This document shows positions 9,723 through 17,496 of a stretch of DNA of 64,000 bases, piece by piece. The DNA lies in contig NZ_WAAU01000024.1 of the NCBI RefSeq assembly GCF_008806755.1, positions 84,041-148,040 of the forward strand. Reading direction: 5' to 3'. Under the pieces are notes generated by a model. The model saw nothing but the letters and a program-made list of their open reading frames with translations, did not search any database and was not told the DNA's origin. Position 1 is the stretch's first letter. Each line of letters opens with the position of its first letter. Source of the stretch: Tenacibaculum aiptasiae (GTDB taxonomy: Bacteria > Bacteroidota > Bacteroidia > Flavobacteriales > Flavobacteriaceae). The position numbers were made by a program, and so were the translations under genes.

Positions 9723-9890
9723 ATGAAAGAACAAAACAAGAATACAAATAATATATCAAGAAAAGAAGCATTAAAAAAAATAGGTAAGTATGGAAAATAT
9801 ACTGCTTTAACCGCTTTAGGAACTTATATGATATTGAATCCTCAAAAAGCCCAAGCTCAGAGTCCAGAAGATCCTGGTGATGGTTTTTAA
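9723..9890 (+). CDS. 55-residue exported peptide, copy 2
   Basis: Same length as the peptide encoded at 6408 and differing by one residue (Asp9 to Asn). The tail QSPEDPGDGF, the AQA site and the ISRKEALKKIG motif are identical. It sits 22 bp after a type A sorted surface protein and 63 bp before the PqqD-HPr-kinase-like fusion, with a strong terminator in between. The abundance of synonymous changes relative to copy 1 supports translation. No cysteines are present; Ser47 and the acidic residues of the tail are the obvious candidate modification sites, which is inference. Confidence 0.82.
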   Translation: MKEQNKNTNNISRKEALKKIGKYGKYTALTALGTYMILNPQKAQAQSPEDPGDGF

Positions 9891-9906
9891 AATCAATAAC
9901 ATTTTT

Positions 9907-9946
9907 AATAATAAAACCCTGATATAATCAGGGTTTTATTATTTTT
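9907..9946 (+). terminator. Strong terminator between peptide copy 2 and the modification genes
   Basis: Perfect 17-bp stem AATAATAAAACCCTGAT/ATCAGGGTTTTATTATT with a 3-nt loop, followed by T residues. It ends only 7 bp before the ATG at 9954, leaving no room for a separate promoter downstream. The kinase gene must be read through this hairpin or from a promoter upstream of it. Confidence 0.88.
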
Positions 9947-9953
9947 ACAATAC

Positions 9954-11063
9954 ATGATTATACATAAAAAAATAGACAACAAATCGATAGTTTGGTTTCA
10001 AGACAACAATGAATATATTGTTGTTGAACCTTTAGTTGCTGAAATTTTAACTTTATTAGACAATAAGGTTGATAAAACTCAAATTATTACCAACATATTT
10101 AATTCTATAAATATTCCTTATCAACAAGCAGAAAATTTAGTTTCTGATATTCAAAACTTATTAAAAACGAATACAGAAGAAATTAAAAATATTGAAGATA
10201 TAGAAATACCTAAATCGTTCAACTTTCAAAAATATTATCTAATAAACGACATCGTAATTCAAGTTGATTATTTGTCAGATTTTGAAATTTCATTAGTTCA
10301 TCCAAAATTTGCTCATTTAGAGACTCAAACTCAACAAAAAGCTAAATATCACTATAAAGTATATAGTAATGAAGATTATATTAGCTTTACTATTAATAAT
10401 GAAATAATTAATACTTGGAATCTAAATGAAGTTCATTATTTTCAAGGAAAATTCTCCATGAAAATAGTAGAACATATTCATAAAAAAATTGAAAATGAAT
10501 GGTTAGGTGTATTTCATGCTTCAGCAATTAGTAATGGTAAAGAATCTATGTTATTTTTAGGTGATTCTGGAAATGGAAAAAGCACTTCTTTAGCCCTATT
10601 ACAAGCAAATGGTTTTACCTGTTTGGCAGATGACTTTGTTCCTGTTGACTCAGAAAAACAAGAAGTATATAGTTTCCCTTCTGCTATTTCTATAAAAAAG
10701 AACAGTTTAGAAACTCTGTTTCCTATTTATCCAGAATTAAAAACATCTGCTGAATATCATTTCAAGAGGTTAAATAAAATCGTGCGTTATTTACCTCCTA
10801 ATAATTCAAATTACACTGCCCATTTACCTTGTAAAGCTTTAATCTTCATAAAATATGAACAGAACAGTAATTTAATTTTAAAAGAAATATCTAAAATCGA
10901 TGCTTTTGAGCAATTAGTACCAGATTCTTGGTTGTCTCCTGTTACTGAAAATGCAGAGATCTTTTTAAAATGGTTTTCTAAACTCCCTTGCTATCAGCTT
11001 ACGTATTCTGACAATAACAAAATGATAAAAACGATTTCTAAAATCTTTAACAATGACTTATAA
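9954..11063 (+). CDS. PqqD-like domain fused to an HPr-kinase-like domain
   Basis: 369 residues, no signal peptide, cytoplasmic. Residues about 10-75 resemble PqqD, the small chaperone that binds leader peptides in several peptide-modification pathways (YIVVEPLVAEILTLLD, then a helix-rich stretch). The C-terminal half is an HPr-kinase/phosphorylase-like P-loop domain: GVFHASAI at 186-193, Walker A GDSGNGKST at 203-211 and CLADDFVPVD at 223-232, matching the nucleotide-binding and acidic motifs of that fold. In HprK-related systems of other bacteria the kinase, a PqqD protein and a nucleotidyltransferase are separate neighbouring genes; here the first two are fused. The next gene overlaps its end by 11 bp. 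The likely substrate is the 55-residue peptide, an inference from position. Confidence 0.85.
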   Translation: MIIHKKIDNKSIVWFQDNNEYIVVEPLVAEILTLLDNKVDKTQIITNIFNSINIPYQQAENLVSDIQNLLKTNTEEIKNIEDIEIPKSFNFQKYYLINDIVIQVDYLSDFEISLVHPKFAHLETQTQQKAKYHYKVYSNEDYISFTINNEIINTWNLNEVHYFQGKFSMKIVEHIHKKIENEWLGVFHASAISNGKESMLFLGDSGNGKSTSLALLQANGFTCLADDFVPVDSEKQEVYSFPSAISIKKNSLETLFPIYPELKTSAEYHFKRLNKIVRYLPPNNSNYTAHLPCKALIFIKYEQNSNLILKEISKIDAFEQLVPDSWLSPVTENAEIFLKWFSKLPCYQLTYSDNNKMIKTISKIFNNDL

Positions 11064-12150
11064 AGAAACATTATTTTTTGTTGGAAAGTGTCTAACAATT
11101 ACACATGAGACTAAGAACAAAGAGATTATTGAGAAAGAATTAAAATCAGGAAATATTGATTGGGACAATGTAGTAAAACTAAGCACGTTACATTATGTAT
11201 TCCCAGCCTTATACTGCAATTTAAAACGTGCTAATTTTCTTCATTATTTACCAAACGACTTGGTAGAATATATGAAACATATTACTGATTTAAACCGAGA
11301 ACGAAATCAACAAATAATAGAACAAGCTAAGGAAATAAATGAATTGTTATTAGAGAATAATATTACTCCTATTTTTCTGAAAGGTACAGGAAACTTACTA
11401 GAAGGTTTATATGAAGATATTGCAGAAAGAATGGTGGGAGATATTGATTTTATTTTTTCTAAAAATGATTATCCAAACGCCATTAAAGTATTAACTAAAA
11501 ACAACTATAGTAAGGTTCATCAAACAACTTACGATTTTCCTTCTTTCAAACACTATCCTAGAATACAAAAGAAAGACAAAACAGCTGCCATTGAAATTCA
11601 TAAAGAAATTTTACTTGAAAAATATGCTGATGAATTTAATTATGATATCATAAAAAATGACACGCTATTATTTAATAATATTAATGTGATGAGTTATGAA
11701 AATCAACTCTCATTATCGATTATAGCTAAACAAATAAATGATAGTGGATTCTATTTTAAAAATATTGCTTTAAGAAATGCTTATGATGTTTTTTTATTAT
11801 CTAAAAAAACTAATGCAAAAAATACATTTAATAGATTTGAAAAATTAAAACATCCTTTAAACTGTTTTCTTGCAACTTGTTTTATTGTATTTGGTGAAGT
11901 TGATTCTTTAAAGTTTACTCAAACACCTGAAACAAAATCTTATATTTCTTTTTTTAAAAAAATGTTAATTAATGATCCTTTCAGAAAAAAGCATTTGAAT
12001 AGAACTGCTAAAAAACTTTTTATAAAAAAAAGAATAACCATTCTATTCAAAACATTTTATAATTCAGAAATGAGAACGTGGTTTTTTAAAAGAATAACAG
12101 ACAAACAATGGTATAAAGAAAAAGCTATTCAATTAGGTTTAAGAAATTAG
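11053..12150 (+). CDS. Nucleotidyltransferase-like protein (NTP_transf_5 type)
   Basis: 365 residues, cytoplasmic. The start codon lies inside the last codons of the kinase fusion (11-bp overlap), so translation is probably coupled. The central part carries the fold's markers: PIFLKGTGNLLEGLY at 106-120 and GDIDFIF at 129-135, the latter supplying the DxD-type metal-binding pair. Proteins of this family accompany HPr-kinase-like and PqqD-like genes in lasso-peptide and related clusters, where their reaction is mostly uncharacterised. Its 3' end overlaps the convergent mpl gene by 12 bp. Family assignment is good; substrate unknown. Confidence 0.8.
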   Translation: MTYKETLFFVGKCLTITHETKNKEIIEKELKSGNIDWDNVVKLSTLHYVFPALYCNLKRANFLHYLPNDLVEYMKHITDLNRERNQQIIEQAKEINELLLENNITPIFLKGTGNLLEGLYEDIAERMVGDIDFIFSKNDYPNAIKVLTKNNYSKVHQTTYDFPSFKHYPRIQKKDKTAAIEIHKEILLEKYADEFNYDIIKNDTLLFNNINVMSYENQLSLSIIAKQINDSGFYFKNIALRNAYDVFLLSKKTNAKNTFNRFEKLKHPLNCFLATCFIVFGEVDSLKFTQTPETKSYISFFKKMLINDPFRKKHLNRTAKKLFIKKRITILFKTFYNSEMRTWFFKRITDKQWYKEKAIQLGLRN

Positions 12151-13494
12151 TTCCTCAACCTCTTCAAAATTCAATCCTCCATAATTACCTGAACTCATTA
12201 AAAGTACAGCTGTATTTTCTATATTTTGTTTAAATAAAAATTCTTTAAATTCTTGTGGATTTGTATAAATGATTAAATCATCACGTTCAAAAGCTTTAGC
12301 TATTTGCATCTCAGTAACCTCTTCTAACTGTTTAATTTTTACAGCATGAGGCGAATAAAAAACAACTGCTTTATCAGCATTATCCAGTGCTCCTTTATAT
12401 TCAGCTAAAAACTCAGCATTTAAGCTACTGTATGTATGCAATTCTAAACAAGCCAATAGAGTTCTATCTTTATATTGATTTTTAACAGCGGTTGTAGTTG
12501 CTTGTACTTTACTTGGACTATGAGCAAAGTCCTTAAAAATTACAGTAGAATTATTTTCTGCTATTTTCTCTAAACGTTTACTTGCTCCCTTAAAACTCTC
12601 AATAGCTTCATAAAACTCATCTTCCTCTATCCCCATATGCTGACAAATCCATTTTGCTCCAGCTATATTTTGCAAATTATGTTCTCCAAAAACTTCTAAA
12701 GGTAAATCACCTTCTTCAGTTTCTATAAACGTAGTTCCATTCTCAATAAAATATGAAGGTGTTTTATATGAATATTTTTTTATTGGATGTTCACTTTCCT
12801 CTACTACCCTTTTTACATTTTCATCTTCTTCATTATACACCATAATTCCTCCATTGGTAAGAGAATTGGTGAAAATTGAAAACTGCTCAACATAATTTTC
12901 AAAAGTTGGAAACACGTTTATATGATCCCAAGCTATACCACTTAACAAAGCTATATTTGGTTTATACAAATGAAACTTTGGACGCATATCAATTGGCGAA
13001 CTTAAGTACTCATCACCTTCTAAAACGATAAACTCGTTCTCTTCAGTAAGCTTCACCATGGTATCAAATCCATCTAACTGAGCCCCTACCATATAATCTA
13101 CTTCCCTATCGTGATAATTTAACACATGCAAAATCATTGAAGTAATGGTTGTTTTTCCATGAGAACCTCCAATAACAACTCTGGTTTTATTCTTTGATTG
13201 CTCATATAAAAATTCAGGATATGAATATATTTTAACTCCTAATTCTTGAGCTTTTAACAATTCTGGATTATCTTTCTTAGCATGCATCCCTAAAATTATA
13301 GCATCTAAGTCTGTAGAAATTTTTTCAGGAAACCATCCAAATTCTTCTGGTAACAAACCTTTCTTTTCTAAACGCGACTTAGACGGATCATGAATAGTAT
13401 CATCACTACCTGTTACTTGATATCCTTTTTGTTGTAACGCTATTGCTAAATTATGCATAGCACTTCCTCCTATAGCTATAAAATGTATATTCAT
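12139..13494 (-). CDS. mpl: UDP-N-acetylmuramate:murein tripeptide ligase (Mpl)
   Basis: 451 residues, cytoplasmic. Joins recycled L-Ala-gamma-D-Glu-meso-DAP to UDP-MurNAc, salvaging peptidoglycan fragments. The order of motifs is that of Mur ligases: N-terminal Rossmann-type MNIHFIAIGGSAMHNLA with GSDD, ATP site GGSHGKTT, central EGDEYLSSP and WDHINVFP, and C-terminal DFAHSPSKV. HFIAIGGSAMHNLA plus the DFAHSPSKV form favours Mpl over MurC. Its 3' end overlaps the nucleotidyltransferase-like gene on the other strand. MurC remains the alternative, but a length of about 450 fits Mpl. Confidence 0.85.
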   Translation of the reverse strand: MNIHFIAIGGSAMHNLAIALQQKGYQVTGSDDTIHDPSKSRLEKKGLLPEEFGWFPEKISTDLDAIILGMHAKKDNPELLKAQELGVKIYSYPEFLYEQSKNKTRVVIGGSHGKTTITSMILHVLNYHDREVDYMVGAQLDGFDTMVKLTEENEFIVLEGDEYLSSPIDMRPKFHLYKPNIALLSGIAWDHINVFPTFENYVEQFSIFTNSLTNGGIMVYNEEDENVKRVVEESEHPIKKYSYKTPSYFIENGTTFIETEEGDLPLEVFGEHNLQNIAGAKWICQHMGIEEDEFYEAIESFKGASKRLEKIAENNSTVIFKDFAHSPSKVQATTTAVKNQYKDRTLLACLELHTYSSLNAEFLAEYKGALDNADKAVVFYSPHAVKIKQLEEVTEMQIAKAFERDDLIIYTNPQEFKEFLFKQNIENTAVLLMSSGNYGGLNFEEVEELIS

Positions 13495-13649
13495 TAAAAT
13501 ATCCTAAAATTTCCGTAAAGATAATGAAGTATACTAGCATATAGAAAGCAAAATAATCCTTTTTAAAAAGAAGGCCTCTTTTTTTATTAATCACTAAAAT
13601 TTCCGTTTTTTTGTAGTCAGAAAAATAACAATATAAATTGCTATATACT

Positions 13650-16529
13650 ATGTTATTAAGATCCACTCTTCTTATTTTTTTATTTTGCTTTATTTTTATT
13701 TCAAATAAAGCCTTTTCACAATGTGCTGGAGCAAATAATTCTATTACAATTTGTAATAAAGATGCTGATCCTAATTATCAAAATTTTAACCTTTTTAACC
13801 AATTAAATGGAGTTCCAGAAAATGGAGGTACTTGGACGGCCAACACTCCAATCAATCAACATGTAATCAACAAAACTACCGGTATTGTTAATTTATGGGC
13901 TATCAATCGATTTGGAGAACATAAATTTACCTACACAAATCCTAAATGTGGTGAAAGTGCAGAGATTACTATTCTTCTTGGAGGTTACCCAGGAGAAGAC
14001 AATGTAGATGGAGGTGCAAATGCATGTAGTGATAATAGTACTGTAGATTTATTTACGTTTTTGGATAATGATTTGATTAACTTAAGTGCCGATATTAACG
14101 GACAATGGAGTTCTGCCGCTGGTACACCTACTGGACTTTTAACTAACAATTTCTTTAATGCACAAGCAGCAGGAGTTGGTACCTATACTTTTACATATAC
14201 AGTCGACAAAGTTGATACTTGCAACGCTAGAGAAGCTACAGTAGTTATAGAAGTACATAGAGCAGCTAATGCAGGAACTTCTCAAGACATTAAAATTTGT
14301 GACACAGACGATTTAAGCCCCTATACCAATGTTAATTTATTTGATTACATCATTGGAGGCGACTCAAATGGTATATGGGTAGATGAAAGTGGAACCGGTC
14401 AAATTAGCGGACCATTAGATGCTACTATAAATATTCAAGAAATCTATAATAATTTCGGGTCAGGTAAATTTGATTTTAAATATACTGTATATCCTGTACA
14501 TGGAGTTTGTGGTGAAGAAACTGCAACGGTCTCTGTTATTCTTCCTAAAATATCAGGTGAATTTTCTGTTCAAAATCAATGTAGAGAAAACTCATTATTG
14601 ATAAAAATTTTACATGATCGTACGCTAAACTCTATGATGATCTATAATTTAGAGTATGAAATAATAAACACTACCACTAATGTTGTCATGCATACTGACA
14701 AGATATTAGACATTAATATTGTTAACCCAGATGGAACAATCAATTCTCCTGAAATAACATTACCAAATACCACCTTACCTCCAGGAAGCTATACTATAAG
14801 AACAAAATCTATAGATGATATTAGAGGTATTATTTGTAATTCATTTACAGTAGTTGAAGATAGTTTTACTATTAATGAAGCAAAAGCCAAGTTAGAGAAT
14901 ACTTGTTATGATGGTGGAAATATCGATTTAACTATATATGATTTTTACAATAAAGATGGTAATTTATCAAATGATATTGAAAATGTTACATATACAATAA
15001 CAAGTAATAGTACAACTTCAACCATAACTAATTATGATATTAATTTTGTAAACGGAGAAGCTATTATCCCGCTAGATTTATCTAAATTCCCTATAATAGA
15101 AAATGATTTTAATTTTAAAATCACTCCAGCTACTATGAACGGATTGAGTTGTATTAATTACAATTTCACTATTAATAGAATTCCTGATGACATTCAATTA
15201 GATTTAGCAATAGATAATAAATGTGATGCTTCAGATTTAAAAGTAAAAATTGATGCTCCGAAACTTACAAGTGGTGATTATACTATAAACTATAAAGTGA
15301 CCGAAGTTGCTACTGGTAAAGTATTAACTAAAAATACGATTATTTTTAGTGGAGGAATAGCAAATTATAATATCGATATTACTAACTTAGACAAGGGTTT
15401 TTATAACGTAGTTTTAAAAAGTACTCAAAACGACACTACCCCTTGTAGAACAAAGTTTGACTTTGAAATCGAAGAAAACTTCTCTATAGATGGTATTCCA
15501 GAAGCTCCAGAACTTGATGCCAATCAAACATTTTGTACTTCAGATTTTCATCCAAATTTACCTACCCTAGCAGACATAAAAATAAAAAGTGGCGATAACT
15601 TATCTTGGTACGCTGATAACACTACCAACGTTAAACTTGATCCAAATACAATTTTAGTTGATGGTGAAGATTATTTCGTAAGCGCTACAAGTTTAAATAC
15701 AAATTGTGAAAGCTCTAAAAGAACTTCAGTTATAGTTACGATACACGCGCCTCAGAATGTAACTTCAACAAATACCACACCTTTATTTTGTGGTATAGAC
15801 AAACCTACTCTTGCGAATTTAGATGCTGTCGTTAACTCAGGAACTCTTCTTTGGTATGATAGTTTATCAGGTGGTAATTTATTAGCTCCTGATACGCTTT
15901 TGGTAGATGGAGTTACTTACTATGCTACAGAAAGTATCAACGGATGTGAAAGTATTAACCGATTAGCTTTTAATATTACAGTTATCAATCCTCCTAAACC
16001 TCAACTAACTGGAACTACACTTTTATGCGCGTTGGAAAAACTTACTCTTTTAGATTTTGAAAGCTCATTGACCAATACCACTGGTCATGAATTTATTTGG
16101 TACGATGCTTCAACAGGAGGCACAGAGCTTGATAAAGCTGATTTATTAGAAGAGGGTATTGTATACTATGTAGCTAATACGCATATAAATTCAGGATGTG
16201 AAAGTGAACGCACTCCTATTGAAGTAACACTTAACAACTGTAACCCTGAAGATTATGACTTTTTTATCCCTGATGGTTTTTCACCAAACGGAGATGGTGT
16301 CAATGATTTCTATTACATTCCAAATATCAAATATTTCTATCCAGATTATCAATTAGAAATTTTTAATAGATACGGTCAACTACTTTTTAGAGGAAACATC
16401 AATTCACCTAAATGGAATGGGCAAAACATGTCGAATAGCGATGTTACAAGTGGAGTTTACTTTTATATTCTTAATTATAACAGAGACAATATTAAAGCTA
16501 AACAAGGAAGAATTTACTTAAGTAAATAA
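13650..16529 (+). CDS. Large secreted adhesin-like protein with type B (gliding-associated) sorting domain
   Basis: 959 residues from the ATG at 13650; a TTG at 13638 would add four residues and is less likely. Signal peptide ends NKAFSQC. The body is a series of cysteine-containing Ig/PKD-like beta modules, including several short repeats of the form LLWYDSLSGG...LLVDGVTYYAT (LWYD/SWYAD/IWYDAS). The last 90 residues are a type B sorting domain: DFFIPDGFSPNGDGVNDFYY, LEIFNRYGQLLFRG, SGVYFYILNY. Such proteins are exported by the type IX machinery and usually sit beside a PorP/SprF protein, as here: the next gene starts 4 bp after its stop. Likely adhesion or gliding-related; ligand unknown. 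Confidence 0.88.
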   Translation: MLLRSTLLIFLFCFIFISNKAFSQCAGANNSITICNKDADPNYQNFNLFNQLNGVPENGGTWTANTPINQHVINKTTGIVNLWAINRFGEHKFTYTNPKCGESAEITILLGGYPGEDNVDGGANACSDNSTVDLFTFLDNDLINLSADINGQWSSAAGTPTGLLTNNFFNAQAAGVGTYTFTYTVDKVDTCNAREATVVIEVHRAANAGTSQDIKICDTDDLSPYTNVNLFDYIIGGDSNGIWVDESGTGQISGPLDATINIQEIYNNFGSGKFDFKYTVYPVHGVCGEETATVSVILPKISGEFSVQNQCRENSLLIKILHDRTLNSMMIYNLEYEIINTTTNVVMHTDKILDINIVNPDGTINSPEITLPNTTLPPGSYTIRTKSIDDIRGIICNSFTVVEDSFTINEAKAKLENTCYDGGNIDLTIYDFYNKDGNLSNDIENVTYTITSNSTTSTITNYDINFVNGEAIIPLDLSKFPIIENDFNFKITPATMNGLSCINYNFTINRIPDDIQLDLAIDNKCDASDLKVKIDAPKLTSGDYTINYKVTEVATGKVLTKNTIIFSGGIANYNIDITNLDKGFYNVVLKSTQNDTTPCRTKFDFEIEENFSIDGIPEAPELDANQTFCTSDFHPNLPTLADIKIKSGDNLSWYADNTTNVKLDPNTILVDGEDYFVSATSLNTNCESSKRTSVIVTIHAPQNVTSTNTTPLFCGIDKPTLANLDAVVNSGTLLWYDSLSGGNLLAPDTLLVDGVTYYATESINGCESINRLAFNITVINPPKPQLTGTTLLCALEKLTLLDFESSLTNTTGHEFIWYDASTGGTELDKADLLEEGIVYYVANTHINSGCESERTPIEVTLNNCNPEDYDFFIPDGFSPNGDGVNDFYYIPNIKYFYPDYQLEIFNRYGQLLFRGNINSPKWNGQNMSNSDVTSGVYFYILNYNRDNIKAKQGRIYLSK

Positions 16530-16533
16530 GAAT

Positions 16534-17487
16534 ATGAAAAAGATCTTTTTAATAATTGTATTTATCAGTACGTTGAGTAACGTTTTTTCTCAACAAGACC
16601 CACAGTACACCAATTACATGTACAACCAAAGTGTTATAAATCCAGCCTATACAACTAATGAACTGGGAGTAATTAACTTTGGTTTTATGCACAGAACTCA
16701 ATGGACAAATGCTGTTGGAGCACCTAAAACATATACTTTTTTTGTACACACTCCTATTACAGAAAAATTTGAAGTAGGAGTATCTTTAATAACAGATAAT
16801 ATTGGTGATGGAGTATTAAGAGAGAATAATGTTTATGCCGATTTTGCTTATATTTTATCACTAAGTGAAGGACATAAACTTTCCTTAGGATTAAAAGCTG
16901 GACTTACTAATTTTAGAACAAATTTTGCTGATTTTAAGTTCCCTGATGACGATCCTCTTAATGGGATATTAACTAACGATACTGCTTTTGATAATCAAAA
17001 TAAAACATCTCCTAATTTTGGAGTTGGAGCATTTTACTTTACCGACAAATATTATGTAGGACTTTCAGTTCCTAACCTTTTAAACTCGAAGCACATTACA
17101 GAAAAGAACGGTTTAAGAAGTATCGGAGGAGAAGAAATCCACTTATTCTTAAATGCAGGATACGTATTTAGATTAAGCGACGTAGTTAAATTAAAACCTT
17201 CAACATTGGTAAAGGCAGTAAAAGGTTCGCCTCTTGTTGTTGATGCTTCTATTAATGTTCTTTTTAACAACAGGTTAGAAGGTGGTTTATCATATCGGTT
17301 TGACGATTCTTTAAGTGCTATGTTTAATATAAGAGCTAGTAGTAGTTTAAAAATCGGATATGCCTACGATTATACAACTACCAACCTAAGCAACTTCAAT
17401 TCAGGAACCCATGAAGTATTTGTCCTTTATGACCTTGATACATTAGGGCTAAAAAACGGTTACGATAAATCTCCTAGATTCTTTTAA
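16534..17487 (+). CDS. PorP/SprF family type IX secretion membrane protein
   Basis: 317 residues. Signal peptide ends NVFSQ and is followed by the family hallmark QDPQYTNYMYNQSVINPAYT. The rest alternates beta strands of an outer membrane barrel (GVSLITDNIGDGVLRENN, YYVGLSVPNLL) and ends in an EVFVLYDL strand. PorP/SprF proteins help anchor or export type B sorted proteins; this one lies between such a protein (4 bp upstream) and an OmpA protein (9 bp downstream), so the three are one operon. A second family member is encoded at 61664. Confidence 0.93.
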   Translation: MKKIFLIIVFISTLSNVFSQQDPQYTNYMYNQSVINPAYTTNELGVINFGFMHRTQWTNAVGAPKTYTFFVHTPITEKFEVGVSLITDNIGDGVLRENNVYADFAYILSLSEGHKLSLGLKAGLTNFRTNFADFKFPDDDPLNGILTNDTAFDNQNKTSPNFGVGAFYFTDKYYVGLSVPNLLNSKHITEKNGLRSIGGEEIHLFLNAGYVFRLSDVVKLKPSTLVKAVKGSPLVVDASINVLFNNRLEGGLSYRFDDSLSAMFNIRASSSLKIGYAYDYTTTNLSNFNSGTHEVFVLYDLDTLGLKNGYDKSPRFF

Positions 17488-17496
17488 AAAATCGAT

